A stretch of DNA of 64,000 nt, taken from positions 124,001 to 188,000 of the forward strand of contig NZ_JARZAJ010000015.1 of NCBI RefSeq assembly GCF_029892105.1. Reading direction: 5' to 3'. The translations under genes were made by a program, and so were the position numbers. How positions within the stretch are numbered: position 1 is the stretch's first letter; the number at the start of each line of letters is the position of its first letter. Source of the stretch: Kitasatospora sp. GP82 (lineage in GTDB: Bacteria > Actinomycetota > Actinomycetes > Streptomycetales > Streptomycetaceae). The notes under the pieces are model-generated. The model was given only the letters and a program-made list of their open reading frames with translations, was not told the DNA's origin and did not search any database. Below are positions 42,310-51,833 of this stretch, in pieces.

Positions 42310-44712
42310 TCAGCCGTGCAGCAGCGCCGGGACGCCGTCCGCGTCCGGCAGGTCGTCCGGCCCGGAGAGCACCGTCAGACGCTGGGTGGCCCGGGTCAGC
42401 GCCACGTACAGCACCCGCAGCCCGGCCTCCGACTCACCGGCGATCCCGGTCGGATCGGCCACCACCGTGGCGTCGTACTCCAGGCCCTTGGCCTCCAGAC
42501 TGCCCAGCGCGACCACCCGCTCGCCCAGACCCGCGGTCCACTCGGCGGCCTCGGCCCGGCGGTCCATCGGGACCACCACGGCGACCGTGCCGTCCACCTC
42601 GGCCAGCAACCGGGTCAGCTCGGCCCGGGCGGCGGCGGCGAAGGCCTCCGGCGCCGGGTCGTGCACCGCCGCGAAGCGCGGCTCGGTCCCGGTCGAGCGG
42701 ACGGCGCTCGGTGAGGGCGTACCGGGTGCCGCCAGTGCCAGCACCTTGGCCGCCACCTCGGCGATCTCCGCCGGGTTGCGGTAGTTGACGGTGAGCGTGT
42801 GGCGGCGGCGCGGCTTGCCGGAGAGCACCTCGTCCAGCGCGGCCTGCGCCTCCTGCGGGTACGGCCAGGAGGACTGCGCAGGGTCGCCCACGATGGTCCA
42901 GGTCGCCATCCGGGAACGGCGGCCGATCATGCGCCACTGCATCGGGGTGAGGTCCTGCGCCTCGTCCACGATCACGTGCGCGTACTCACGGCGCTCCACC
43001 GGCACCCGCTCGCGCTGGTGGGCACTGCGATCGGCGAAGGTGGTGACCTCGTCCAGACCGGTCAGCATGTCCACCGCGTCCACCTCTCGCGCCTTCGGGC
43101 GGGCCGGCTCGCCGAGCAGCAGCTGCAGCTCGTCGATCAGCGCCACATCGTGCGTGGACAGCGTGCCCTCGCCCCGGTCGGTCAGATGACGCCAGGACGC
43201 GCCGAGCAGCCGCGCCTCGTCCGGGGCGACCGTGCGACGGGCGATCCGGTTGGTGTGCCGGGCGTGCCTGAGCGTGGCGAGCACCCGGCGCGGCGTCAGG
43301 ACGGGCCACCAGGCGTCGAGGAAGTCCAGGAAGGACGCCTCGTCCGAGACGTACTCGTCGAAGGACTCCTTCTCCTCCTGGCGCTGCTCGCGGCCGTAGT
43401 GGTCGGTGGGCTTGGGCAGATGCCTGATCGCCTCCTGCCAGAGCGCGTCCAGCAGCAGCCGGCGGGCACGCGGGCGCAGCAGGTTGAGCGGGGTGCCGCC
43501 GCTGCCGATCACATTGCCGCGCACCGCCTTGAGACGGCCGGCGTCCAGGCGCAGCGCCTCGCCCCGGGCGAAGACCCTGAGCTCGGTCGGCGCGTTCAGC
43601 TCCAGCGCGGCGCGGGACGCCCGGCGCAGCAGCTGCACCATCCTGGCCGAGCCCTTGACGTGGGCGGCCTCGGGCGTGTCGTACCGCTCCGCCTCGACGC
43701 CGTCCACCAGGCTGCCGACCGCGCGGATCGCCACCTGGCCCTCCTCGCCCAGCGAGGGCAGCACGCCCTCGGTGTAGGAGACCAGCAGCGGGGTCGGACT
43801 GACCACCAGGATGCCACCGGCGTAGCGGCGGCGGTCCTGGTAGAGCAGGAAGGCGGCCCGGTGCAGGGCGACTGCCGTCTTGCCGGTGCCCGGGCCGCCG
43901 GTGACCAGGGTCGCCCCGGCCGCGGCGGCGCGGATGACCTCGTCCTGCTCCTTCTGGATGGAGGAGACGATGTCGCGCATCGAATGGCTGCGGGCCCGGC
44001 CGAGCGAGGCCATCAGCGCACCGTCGCCGACCACGGCCAGCTCGCGGCCGTCCAGGGTGGGGGTCAGGTCGGGGCGCAGCAGGTCGTCCTCGACCCCGAT
44101 CACCCGGCGGCCCTTGGAACGGATCACCCGGCGGCGGATCACCCGGCCGGGCTCCACCGGGGTGGCGCGGTAGAACGGCGCGGCGGCGGGAGCCCGCCAG
44201 TCGATCACCAACGGGCCGAACTCGGCGTCCAGCACGCCGAGGCGGCCGATGTGCAGGGTCTCCGCGACGGCCGGGTCTGCCGCGTCCAGCGGGGTCTGCG
44301 AGGGGATGCCGTGCTCCTCGGGCGCGTCGGCCTGCTGGAGGTCGATCCGGCCGAACAGGAAGTCCTCGAACTCGCTGTTGAGCCGGTGCAGGTGGGCACC
44401 GGCGCGGTAGACCTGGGCGTCGCGCTCGGCGAGCGCACCCGGCGTACCGACCTGGACCCGCTTCACGGCGTCCTCCAGGATGTACTCGGCCTCGGCGAGC
44501 TTCTCCTCGAGACGGTGGTAGACGGTGTCGAGGTGGCGCTGCTCCTCGGCGATCTCGCGATCGCGAACGGTGTCGCCGTCGACCTCGATGTCGGTGCCGA
44601 TGTCGGTGCCGATGTCGGTGCCGATGTCGGTGCCGACGGCGAGAACGCCGGTGCTGTCGGGGTGGGCGGTGGTGTCGGCGGTGCTGGTGCTGTGCATGGC
44701 GGTGCTGTGCAT
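42310..44712 (-). CDS. helD: HelD-like superfamily 1 helicase, RNA polymerase-associated
   Basis: A protein of 800 residues from ATG 44712 (GAGGCC just upstream); a TTG at 44763 with GGGGG upstream is an alternative start. A coiled N-terminal arm (EEQRHLDTVYHRLEEKLAEA) precedes UvrD-like motor domains: Walker A GGPGTGKTAVALHRAAFLLY, motif II VIVDEAQDLTPMQW, QSSWPY, and motif VI VALTRATQRL. HelD-type proteins release RNA polymerase from DNA and can protect it from rifamycins; some streptomycetes call such a protein HelR. The first ~50 residues vary and include four GTDI repeats. Confidence 0.88.
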   Translation of the reverse strand: MHSTAMHSTSTADTTAHPDSTGVLAVGTDIGTDIGTDIGTDIEVDGDTVRDREIAEEQRHLDTVYHRLEEKLAEAEYILEDAVKRVQVGTPGALAERDAQVYRAGAHLHRLNSEFEDFLFGRIDLQQADAPEEHGIPSQTPLDAADPAVAETLHIGRLGVLDAEFGPLVIDWRAPAAAPFYRATPVEPGRVIRRRVIRSKGRRVIGVEDDLLRPDLTPTLDGRELAVVGDGALMASLGRARSHSMRDIVSSIQKEQDEVIRAAAAGATLVTGGPGTGKTAVALHRAAFLLYQDRRRYAGGILVVSPTPLLVSYTEGVLPSLGEEGQVAIRAVGSLVDGVEAERYDTPEAAHVKGSARMVQLLRRASRAALELNAPTELRVFARGEALRLDAGRLKAVRGNVIGSGGTPLNLLRPRARRLLLDALWQEAIRHLPKPTDHYGREQRQEEKESFDEYVSDEASFLDFLDAWWPVLTPRRVLATLRHARHTNRIARRTVAPDEARLLGASWRHLTDRGEGTLSTHDVALIDELQLLLGEPARPKAREVDAVDMLTGLDEVTTFADRSAHQRERVPVERREYAHVIVDEAQDLTPMQWRMIGRRSRMATWTIVGDPAQSSWPYPQEAQAALDEVLSGKPRRRHTLTVNYRNPAEIAEVAAKVLALAAPGTPSPSAVRSTGTEPRFAAVHDPAPEAFAAAARAELTRLLAEVDGTVAVVVPMDRRAEAAEWTAGLGERVVALGSLEAKGLEYDATVVADPTGIAGESEAGLRVLYVALTRATQRLTVLSGPDDLPDADGVPALLHG
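44588..44635. repeat. 12-bp tandem repeat, four copies
   Basis: GATGTCGGTGCC repeats four times without change and encodes the GTDI peptide repeat near the helD N-terminus. The repeat keeps frame, so copy-number change would only alter linker length. Confidence 0.92.
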
Positions 44713-45117
44713 GGCCTCGGTGGTTGCGGCGGTGAAATGCTGGGCTGAGCCGTGCGCGCCCAAAGAGCCCCCTGAGGTGCGTCTGCGGGTGATGGATCGC
44801 CGCCCCTGGGACAGAAGGCGGACGGATGATCCTACGCCAGACAGCCCTCCCCACGGGCGCAGCAAACCCCCCGATGCCAACCGTCAGCCCGGAAACCCGG
44901 CGCTGCAGGCATTCAGGGGCGCGGGGGCCGCAGGTCTTCAGGGGCGCGGGGGCCGCAGGCCTTCAGGGGCGCGGGGAACTGCGCGAAACGGGAGATGGTG
45001 GCGGTCAGCCGGGATCGGGCGTCACGTCGCACCCCGCGACCGCTTGCGCTCCGGGGAACAGAGCATGAGCCCCTTCCGTCTCGCGCAGTTCCCCGCGCCC
45101 CTGAGAGCGCTGCCTGC
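44713..45117. repeat. Streptomyces intergenic repeat cluster with 23-bp inverted repeat
   Basis: Three direct copies of TTCAGGGGCGCGGGG-type sequence start at 44912, 44937 and 44962. The third continues into AACTGCGCGA and is matched by an exact 23-bp inverted copy at 45081-45103, so 44964-45103 can fold into a long hairpin. Copies of the same family are frequent in streptomycete intergenic DNA. The helD promoter should lie at 44760-44850. No gene is present. Confidence 0.75.
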
Positions 45118-46260
45118 TCACCGTCCCGGAGCCGAAGGGTCTGTGGCCAGGCGGTAGCCGCGTTTGACCACGGTGGCGACCAGTTGGGGTGTGCCGAGGG
45201 CCGCGCGCAGGCGGGCCATCGCGGTCTCGACGGCGTGCTCGTCGCCGCCGCTGCCGGGCAGGGCCCGCAGCAGTTCGGCGCGCGGTACGACCCAGCCAGG
45301 GCGTCGGGCCAGTGCCCGCAGCAGGGCCATCCCGGTGGGCGGTACGTGCCGCAGCCGGCCGTCGACCAGCGCGGCCTGGCCTCGCAGCTCGAGGCGGTGT
45401 CCGGCGACGGCGAGACGGCGGGCCCGGAGCGGAAGTTCGGCGGTGAGGGTCTGCACCATGGCGCCGAGCCGCGTCCGCTCGGGCCGGACGGTGGGTACGT
45501 CCAGGTCTTCCAGCGGCGCGGCGGTGACCGGGCCGGCGCAGACCGGCAGGACGTCGCGGCGCAGGGCGTGCAGCAGTTCGGCGGTACGGCCGCGCCGGGC
45601 GGCGCGGTCGAGCAGGCCGAGGGCGGCGGGGGCGCTGGTGAAGGTGACGGCGTCCAGCGCGCCGGTGAAGGCGGCGTTCAGCAGGCGGTCCAGCGGGGCG
45701 CTGTCGACGGGCGGCAGCCAGCGGTAGACGGGAACCTCGACGATGTCCGCACCTGCGGCCCGCAGCGAGTCGACGAAGTCGCGCTGCGGCGCGCCGTGCA
45801 GCTGGACGGCGATCCGGCGGCCGTCCACGCCCTGGTCGAGCAGCCGCTCGAGCAGCTCGACGGAGGACTCCGACCGGGCCGACCACTGCTCCCGGAGCCC
45901 GGCGGCCCGGATCGCTGCCTCGGCCTCGGGACCACGCGCCAGCAGTGCGGCCTTGCCGAGGCAGGCGGCCAGCTCGTCGCCCAGACCCCAGCCCTCGGCG
46001 GCCTCGGTCCAGCCCCGGAAGCCGATCCCGGTGGTGGCGACCGCGAGGTCGGGCGGGGCGGCCAGCAGGGCGCGGGTGGCGGCGAGCAGTTCGGTGTCGC
46101 CGCCGAGCGGCACGATCCGCAGCGCGGGGGCGCGCAGTACGGCGGCGCCCCGGTGTTGCAGCAGGGTGGTGAGCTCGTCGGAGCTGCGGGCGGCGGTGAC
46201 ACCGATGGTGAAGCCGGCCAGCGGCGGGACGTGGGCGGTGCCTGGGATCGGGACATCCAT
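45118..46260 (-). CDS. nnaR: HemD-like/winged-helix regulator of nitrate-nitrite assimilation
   Basis: A 380-residue two-domain protein. Residues ~12-255 have the uroporphyrinogen-III synthase fold (AGFTIGVTAARSSDELTTLL, AVATTGIGFRGWTEAAEGWG, VPVYRWLPP, AVTFTSAPAA). Residues ~285-375 are an OmpR-type winged helix (VDGRLRHVPPTGMALLRALA, AVETAMARLRAAL, VKRGYRL). The same fusion is NnaR (SCO2958) in S. coelicolor, which cooperates with GlnR on nir and nas genes. HemD catalysis is therefore not expected. No nitrate gene is adjacent in this window. Confidence 0.85.
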   Translation of the reverse strand: MDVPIPGTAHVPPLAGFTIGVTAARSSDELTTLLQHRGAAVLRAPALRIVPLGGDTELLAATRALLAAPPDLAVATTGIGFRGWTEAAEGWGLGDELAACLGKAALLARGPEAEAAIRAAGLREQWSARSESSVELLERLLDQGVDGRRIAVQLHGAPQRDFVDSLRAAGADIVEVPVYRWLPPVDSAPLDRLLNAAFTGALDAVTFTSAPAALGLLDRAARRGRTAELLHALRRDVLPVCAGPVTAAPLEDLDVPTVRPERTRLGAMVQTLTAELPLRARRLAVAGHRLELRGQAALVDGRLRHVPPTGMALLRALARRPGWVVPRAELLRALPGSGGDEHAVETAMARLRAALGTPQLVATVVKRGYRLATDPSAPGR

Positions 46261-46475
46261 GGTCGGGGTCCTTCGGGTGGGGCTTCCCGGGGCCGGCCGC
46301 GCAGGGGTCCGGGCGGGGTGCTCCCGGGCCGTCCGGGGGTGATCCGGGTCATCGGGTGGGAACGGTCATCCTCCCGCGCAGCGGTGACGCCCCCGGGTCG
46401 CTCCGATTTCCGTCGTGTTGCGCGGCAGGCCGAGCCCGTCGCGGGAGCGGACCCGAGCCGGTCGCGAAAACACGA

Positions 46476-46504
46476 GAGCCGCCCTCCGGGACGGAGGACG
46501 GCTC
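46476..46504 (-). terminator. terminator of ssrA
   Basis: GAGCCGCCCTCCG pairs with CGGAGGACGGCTC with one mismatch. On the minus strand the stem is followed by TCGTGTTTTC, 16 bases past the tmRNA 3' end. Confidence 0.7.
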
Positions 46505-46519
46505 ACATGCACATGGGTC

Positions 46520-46898
46520 TGGTGGAGATGCCGGGAATCGAACCCGGGTCCAGTGGAGTGGATTCAGGGCTTCTCCGAGCGCAGTCCGCTGTGATTTTCT
46601 CGGCCCTGGCAGTCACGCGGACAAGCCGCCAACAGGCCCAGCTGCTGTTTGATTTCCCCACCACCCTCGCAGCCCGAGTGGCGGGTTGAGTTCCCTAGAT
46701 TATGCCAGGGTCCGGGTCGGGAACTCCCCGGTCTGACACCCATTCACTTTCGCAGATCAGGCTGCGAGAGCGAACTGCTGGGAATCGCGCTTAGAGTTGG
46801 CGATTATATTTTTGCGGCAGATGGTTAACGAGATCATTGCCGCGTTCCTCGGCTCGCTTCCCCTGTTTCGACTTCCCCTGTCGAAACCGATCATCCCC
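46520..46898 (-). ncRNA. ssrA: transfer-messenger RNA (tmRNA)
   Basis: 379 bases including CCA. The 5' end GGGGATGATCGGTTTCGACA and the 3' end CCCGGCATCTCCACCA pair as a tRNA-like acceptor, with T arm GGACCCGGGTTCGATTCCCG. The tag reading frame at 46801-46757 reads ANSKRDSQQFALAA then stop, the expected actinobacterial tag ending. tmRNA with SmpB rescues stalled ribosomes and tags products for proteolysis. smpB lies 1.5 kb upstream on the same strand, with an esterase gene between them. Confidence 0.97.
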
Positions 46899-46918
46899 AT
46901 GTTTTGTTGGCAAGCAAC

Positions 46919-46945
46919 TATTTACTGGCATCTCCGGACCGGCAA
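46919..46945 (-). promoter_or_regulatory. putative ssrA promoter
   Basis: On the minus strand TTGCCG (46945-46940) and TAAATA (46924-46919) are 15 bases apart, 20 bases before the mature 5' end. The spacing is short, and a 5' leader removed by RNase P is assumed. Confidence 0.4.
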
Positions 46946-47003
46946 GCCGCTCCGGTGGTGCTTCAGTCATGGTACGCGCAGTGACGGGCAGGGGTCCAGC
47001 TCA

Positions 47004-48305
47004 TTAAGGGAGGGCGGGCGCGACCGCCGGCGGCTGGGTGGCGGCCGGGCGGGAGCCGGGGGTGCCGACCTGCTCGGCGAGCATCGCGAAGTCGTGCTCG
47101 AAGGCGGTGGCGGCGAACTGCCAGACGTGCTTGCCGGGCAGGACGGCGACCCGGGTGGAGATTCCCGCCTTGTGCAGGGCGGGTTCGAGCTGCTGCTTCA
47201 TCTGGCCGGTCTGGCGGCTCTCCTGGTCACCGGCCAGCAGAAGGGCGGTCATCCCCCGGTACTTCGGGTGGTGGGCGAGCACGGTGAGCGGGTCGTTGGC
47301 GGACCAGGCGGCGGCGTCACCGCCGTACAGCTTGGCTATCGTCTGCTGCTTGTCGCCGGTGTTGGGGCCGAGGTCGCCGGAGATGTCGAGGAAGTGGCCG
47401 AAGAGATCGGGGTGGGTCACCGCCATGGTGAGGGCGCAGGTGCCACCCATCGACCAGCCGGCCACGCCCCACTTGCGGGGGTCGGTGGCGGTGCCGAAGG
47501 TGGTCTCGACATAGGGCGGAACGTCCTTGGTCAGGTGGTCCTGGGCCTTCCCCGCCGGACCGTTGACGCACTCGGTGTCCACCTTGAAGCCGCCGCTGGG
47601 GTCCACGAAGACCATCACGGGCGCGTAGCCGTGGTGCTTCCTGGCGTACGCGTCGGCGGTCTGCGCGGCGTTGCCGATCCGCACCCAGTTGTCGGGAGCG
47701 GAGAACTCGCCGCCGACCATCTCCACCACCGGCAGCTTGGGCCGGTTCTTGCTGCGGAACCAGGCCGGCGGCAGATAGACCAGTTCCTGACGGTGGGCGA
47801 AGCCGCTGACCGTGTTGGGGATGTCCACCGTGACGATCCGGCCGGTGGCGGTCTTGCCGGTGATGCCCTTCGCCTGGTCCACCGTGATCTGACTCGGCAA
47901 CGGCTGGTCGCTCAGCTCGCCGATGGCATCACCGACGGTCGGGTAGTAGCCCGTCTCCTGGTTGATCACGTTCGCGCCGGTGGCGACCGCGAGCAGCACC
48001 GCCACCGGTACGGTCGCGCGCTGCCACCAGCGCGCCCCGCGCCAGCCGACCACCAGGACGGCCAGCGCCAGGATCGCGACGCCGAGCCAGATCCAGAGGC
48101 TGACCGGCAGCGGGTCGGTGACCCCGGACAGGTACAGCACACCCAGCGCGGAGAGCACGGTGAGCAGGACGGCCACGCCCAGCGCGATCGGCAGTCGGCG
48201 CAGCCGCCAGCCGGAGTCGCGCCAGCCTATGGCCGCCAGCAGCGCCAGCACGGCCACGGCCTTCATCGTGGCCGGGAGCCAGCCTTGAAGCAGGGAGACG
48301 TTCAC
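47004..48305 (-). CDS. membrane-anchored esterase, paralogue of the 21-kb gene
   Basis: A 433-residue protein with about four hydrophobic helices in the first 140 residues and an extracytoplasmic PF00756-type domain. The nucleophile elbow is AGWSMGGTCAL, acidic and His residues follow (GDQESRQTGQ, LPGKHVWQF), and YLPPAWF marks the family. Architecture matches the protein at 20.9-22.3 kb. It may have antigen 85-like acyl transfer or plain esterase activity on envelope lipids. It separates smpB from ssrA. Confidence 0.87.
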   Translation of the reverse strand: MNVSLLQGWLPATMKAVAVLALLAAIGWRDSGWRLRRLPIALGVAVLLTVLSALGVLYLSGVTDPLPVSLWIWLGVAILALAVLVVGWRGARWWQRATVPVAVLLAVATGANVINQETGYYPTVGDAIGELSDQPLPSQITVDQAKGITGKTATGRIVTVDIPNTVSGFAHRQELVYLPPAWFRSKNRPKLPVVEMVGGEFSAPDNWVRIGNAAQTADAYARKHHGYAPVMVFVDPSGGFKVDTECVNGPAGKAQDHLTKDVPPYVETTFGTATDPRKWGVAGWSMGGTCALTMAVTHPDLFGHFLDISGDLGPNTGDKQQTIAKLYGGDAAAWSANDPLTVLAHHPKYRGMTALLLAGDQESRQTGQMKQQLEPALHKAGISTRVAVLPGKHVWQFAATAFEHDFAMLAEQVGTPGSRPAATQPPAVAPALP

Positions 48306-48385
48306 CGGGCGATCGTACTGACGGGAAACACCGGTTCCGACAGCGAGGGCTCCTTGGTACAGAACTGCGACAGTCGTGTAGAAGG

Positions 48386-48862
48386 TCAGCGCTGGCGGCG
48401 GCGGGCCGCGGCCACCGCGCGGTCGGACTCGCGGCGGTCCTGCTTCTCACGCAGCGTCTGCCGCTTGTCGTACAGCTTCTTACCGACGGCGAGCGCCAGC
48501 TCCAGCTTGACCCGGCCGTCCTTGAAGTAGAGGGAGAGCGGCACCAGGGTGTGGCCGGTCTCCTTCACCTTGGCCTCGATCTTCCGGATCTCCATCCGGT
48601 GCAGCAGCAGCTTGCGCTTGCGCCGCGCCGTATGGTTCGTCCACGTACCCTGGGTGTACTCGGGGATGAAGACGTTGTCGATCCATGCCTCGTGCCCCTG
48701 GATGTAGGCATAGCCGTCCACCAGGTTGGCACGACCCTCGCGCAGTGACTTCACCTCGGTGCCGGTGAGCACCAGGCCGCACTCGTACGTGTCGAGGATC
48801 GTGTACTCGTGCCGCGCCCGCTTGTTCTGCGCGATCAGCTTCGTTCCCGTTTCCTTTGCCAT
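48386..48862 (-). CDS. smpB: SsrA-binding protein
   Basis: A 158-residue protein: [40 protein letters not shown] and a basic C-terminal tail ending AAARRRQR that enters the decoding centre. Required with tmRNA for trans-translation. ATG 48862 is preceded by a weak ribosome site. Short gap to the S41 protease gene upstream; these probably share a transcript with the fts genes. Confidence 0.97.
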   Translation of the reverse strand: MAKETGTKLIAQNKRARHEYTILDTYECGLVLTGTEVKSLREGRANLVDGYAYIQGHEAWIDNVFIPEYTQGTWTNHTARRKRKLLLHRMEIRKIEAKVKETGHTLVPLSLYFKDGRVKLELALAVGKKLYDKRQTLREKQDRRESDRAVAAARRRQR

Positions 48863-48955
48863 AGCGCCGATATTCTCGCACCTCGGGACACCGGCTGGCA
48901 GCCCCTTTCTTTCCGCGTGCACACCTCGGGGGCGCGGGGAAGCGCGTACGCACCC

Positions 48956-50083
48956 TCAGCCTCTGCCCAGGCCGGACAGTACGGTGTCGGCCAGCGCCGC
49001 CGCGTCCTCCGGGGTGCCGCCCGCGGGCAGCGGGGCGTCGGGGATCAGGCCGGTGCCGTCCGGGGAGCGGCCGCCGGGGGTGCGGTAGCGGCCGACGGTG
49101 AGCTCCAGTACCGAGCCGTCGGCCAGGCGGCTGGGCTGCTGCACGGTGCCCTTGCCGAAGGTACGGGCACCGACCAGTACCGCGCGGCAGCGGTCCTGGA
49201 GGGCGCCCGCGAGCAGTTCGGCGGCGCTCATGGTGCCGCCGTCCACCAGCACGACCAGCGGGGTGGTGGTGTCCCCGCCCTGGGCCGCCGTCAGCTCGCG
49301 CCGCTCGCCACGTGCCTCGTACGAGGCCACCGGGCCGCCGTCCAGGAAGACAGAGGCGGTCTCGACCGCCTCCTCGACCAGGCCGCCGGAGTTGCCGCGC
49401 AGGTCCAGCACCACACCGTGGGCACCGCGGACGGCGGCCCGCACCTGCTCGGCCACGCCGTCGGTGAAGCCCCGGACGGCGACACGGACCACGCCGGGCC
49501 GCGGATGCGCCACCGTCACCTCCTGCGCCGCCAGCAGCCGCCGCCGCAGCACCAGCTCCCGCACCGGGCCGCCCTGGCGCTGCACGGCGAGGGCGACCAT
49601 GGAACCGGCCCTGCGGTCGGCCCCGGCCGGGCCGCGCAGCCGGGCCACCACCTCGGTGACCGGCAGCCGGTCGGCCGGGACGCCGTCGATGTGCAGCAGC
49701 CGGTCGCCCGGCGCGATCCCGGCCTGCTCGGCCGGCCCGGCGGGCTGCACCTGGGACACGGCCGTGCTTCCGTCCTGCCCGCGCCCCACCGAGAGGCCGA
49801 CGCCCAGGTACCGGCCCTGGGTGAAGTCCTGGTACGCCTGGGGGCTGTAGTACGCGGCCCACGGATCCTCGCCGCTCGCGACCAGCTGCTCGGCCTGCTG
49901 CGGGGACAGGTCGGCACCCGACAGGTCGGCGCCGGCGGGCCGGTGCGCGGCGTCCGCCGAGAGGGGTCCGGGCGCGGTGGTCGGTCCGCCCCAGGCCCCG
50001 GTGGCCGCACCCGCGAGCAGTACGGTGCCGAACACCAGGGTGAGCGCGGCGCCCTGCCGTACTCCGCGTGGTGTTCGTGCCAT
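48956..50083 (-). CDS. S41 family C-terminal processing protease with PDZ domain
   Basis: A 375-residue protein from ATG 50083. A signal/anchor helix (about 11-32) precedes a helical region, a PDZ domain (LGVGLSVGRGQDGSTAVSQV, GIAPGDRLLHIDGVPAD) and the S41 catalytic domain: GVVLDLRGNSGGLVEEAVET, GTMSAAELLAGALQDR with the nucleophile Ser, and GARTFGKGTVQQ with the general-base Lys. It belongs to the CtpA family, which trims or degrades exported proteins. Its place between ftsX and smpB is conserved in streptomycetes by memory. Confidence 0.93.
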   Translation of the reverse strand: MARTPRGVRQGAALTLVFGTVLLAGAATGAWGGPTTAPGPLSADAAHRPAGADLSGADLSPQQAEQLVASGEDPWAAYYSPQAYQDFTQGRYLGVGLSVGRGQDGSTAVSQVQPAGPAEQAGIAPGDRLLHIDGVPADRLPVTEVVARLRGPAGADRRAGSMVALAVQRQGGPVRELVLRRRLLAAQEVTVAHPRPGVVRVAVRGFTDGVAEQVRAAVRGAHGVVLDLRGNSGGLVEEAVETASVFLDGGPVASYEARGERRELTAAQGGDTTTPLVVLVDGGTMSAAELLAGALQDRCRAVLVGARTFGKGTVQQPSRLADGSVLELTVGRYRTPGGRSPDGTGLIPDAPLPAGGTPEDAAALADTVLSGLGRG

Positions 50084-50127
50084 GGCACCGGAGTCTAGGC
50101 GCCGCAGGTCGCGGCGGTGGTCCAAAC

Positions 50128-50169
50128 GGAACGGCCCCGGAACGGCGTGGTGCCGTCCGGGGCCGTTCC
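50128..50169 (-). terminator. terminator after ftsX
   Basis: A 14-bp perfect stem (50128-50141 with 50156-50169) lies 12 bases past the ftsX stop and before the protease gene start. Confidence 0.78.
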
Positions 50170-50180
50170 ATGATGCCGCG

Positions 50181-51089
50181 TCAGACCTTGAGGTACTTCC
50201 GCAGCGTGATGAAGGCGGCGATACCGGCCATGCCCATACCGATCACGATCAGCAGCGGGATCACCGTCAGCACCGAGGAGAGCCCGATGAAGTGGATGAA
50301 CTGCACCCGCTGGGCGAGGAAGTTCTGCACGAAGAAGTGCCCCGCCAGCAGCAGTCCGGAGGCCAGCATCGCACCAAGCAGCGCGGCGAACGCGGCTTCG
50401 GCGATGAACGGCATCTGGACGTAGAAGTTCGAAGCGCCGACCAAGCGCATGATGCCGGTCTCGCGCCGTCGGCTGAAGGCCGACACCCGGACGGTGTTGA
50501 CGATCAGCAGCAGCGCAACGAAGAGCATCAGCACCATGATCACGAAGGCTGCCGCCTGAAGGCCGTTCAGCAGACCGAACAGGTTGTCCAGGATCTTGCG
50601 CTGGTCCTCGACCGATTTGACGCCGGGCTTGCCCGCGAAGGCGCTCTGCACCACGTCGTACTTCTCCGGGTCGTTCAGCTTCACCCGCCAGGACTGCGGC
50701 ATCGCCTCCGCGCCGACGGCGGCGAGCAGCGGGTTGTCCGGGTTGGTGTCCTTCCAGCGCTTGTACGCCTCCGCCGAGCTCTCGAAGGTGGACGACTGCA
50801 CCAGCGGCATCTTGTCCAGCAGCGTCTTGACGTCCTGGATCTGCTGGTCGGTGGCGGCACCGGCCGAGCACTGCGCGGAGGTCTTCGCGTCGGACTTTGT
50901 GCAGAAGTAGATGCTCACCTCGACCTTGTCGTACCAGTAACCCTTCATCGAGTTGACCTGGTCCCTGACCAGGAGGCTGGCACCGGCGAGGGCGAGCGAG
51001 AGCGCGACACTGACGACGACGGCGATGGTCATCGTCAGGTTGCGGCGAAGACCGACACCGATCTCCGACAGGACGAACTGGGCGCGCAT
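50181..51089 (-). CDS. ftsX: permease-like cell division protein
   Basis: A 302-residue protein with four membrane helices: one after the N-terminal MRAQFVLSEIGVGLRRNLTM, then a ~140-residue extracytoplasmic domain (KVEVSIYFCTKSDAKTSAQC), then three at the C-terminus. This is the FtsX topology. The large loop activates peptidoglycan hydrolases when FtsE hydrolyses ATP. It lies 54 bases downstream of ftsE in the same transcript. Two Cys in the loop could form a disulfide. Confidence 0.96.
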   Translation of the reverse strand: MRAQFVLSEIGVGLRRNLTMTIAVVVSVALSLALAGASLLVRDQVNSMKGYWYDKVEVSIYFCTKSDAKTSAQCSAGAATDQQIQDVKTLLDKMPLVQSSTFESSAEAYKRWKDTNPDNPLLAAVGAEAMPQSWRVKLNDPEKYDVVQSAFAGKPGVKSVEDQRKILDNLFGLLNGLQAAAFVIMVLMLFVALLLIVNTVRVSAFSRRRETGIMRLVGASNFYVQMPFIAEAAFAALLGAMLASGLLLAGHFFVQNFLAQRVQFIHFIGLSSVLTVIPLLIVIGMGMAGIAAFITLRKYLKV

Positions 51090-51143
51090 GCTTTTCTCAC
51101 TCCAGGGTCAATGCGGGTGGGGCGACTTGGCGGGCGGGGCGTC

Positions 51144-51833
51144 TCAGTGCTGGTAGCCGTAGACGCCGCGGGCCTGGTCGCGGACCAGCAGCCCCTTGTC
51201 GAGCTCGATCACCCGCTTGCGCATCTGGTCGACGATGGCCTGGTCGTGAGTGGCCATCAGAACCGTGGTGCCGGTGCGGTTGATCCGGTCGAGCAGCTTC
51301 ATGATGCCGACGGAGTTCTGCGGGTCGAGGTTACCGGTGGGCTCGTCCGCGATCAGCAGCATCGGACGGTTGACGAAGGCCCGGGCGATCGCCACGCGCT
51401 GCTGCTCACCACCGGAGAGCTCACCGGGCATCCGGTCCTCCTTGCCGCCGAGGCCGACCAGGTCGAGCACCTCGGGCACCACCTTGTTGATGGCGCTCTT
51501 GGGCTTGCCGATCACCTCGAGGGCGAAGGCCACGTTCTGCGCCACCGTCTTGTTGGGCAGCAGGCGGAAGTCCTGGAAGACGGTGCCCAGCTGGCGCCGC
51601 ATGTGCGGCACCTTCCAGTTGGACAGCTTGCCGAGGTCCTTGCCCAGCACGTGCACCGCACCGGTGCTCGGACGCTCCTCACGCAGGCACAGTCTCAGGA
51701 AGGTGGACTTGCCCGAACCCGAGGAGCCGACCAGGAAGACGAACTCGCCCTTCTCGATCTCTAGCGAGACGTCCGACAGGGCGGGACGGTTCTGCTTGGG
51801 ATAGGTCTTGGAGACGTTGTCGAATCTGATCAC
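51144..51833 (-). CDS. ftsE: cell division ATP-binding protein
   Basis: A 229-residue ABC ATPase: Walker [19 protein letters not shown]-loop [10 protein letters not shown], signature [14 protein letters not shown], Walker [13 protein letters not shown] and H-loop MATHD. It pairs with FtsX to control cell-wall hydrolysis during division or sporulation. An interrupted 9-bp inverted repeat lies just upstream of the start. Confidence 0.97.
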   Translation of the reverse strand: MIRFDNVSKTYPKQNRPALSDVSLEIEKGEFVFLVGSSGSGKSTFLRLCLREERPSTGAVHVLGKDLGKLSNWKVPHMRRQLGTVFQDFRLLPNKTVAQNVAFALEVIGKPKSAINKVVPEVLDLVGLGGKEDRMPGELSGGEQQRVAIARAFVNRPMLLIADEPTGNLDPQNSVGIMKLLDRINRTGTTVLMATHDQAIVDQMRKRVIELDKGLLVRDQARGVYGYQH

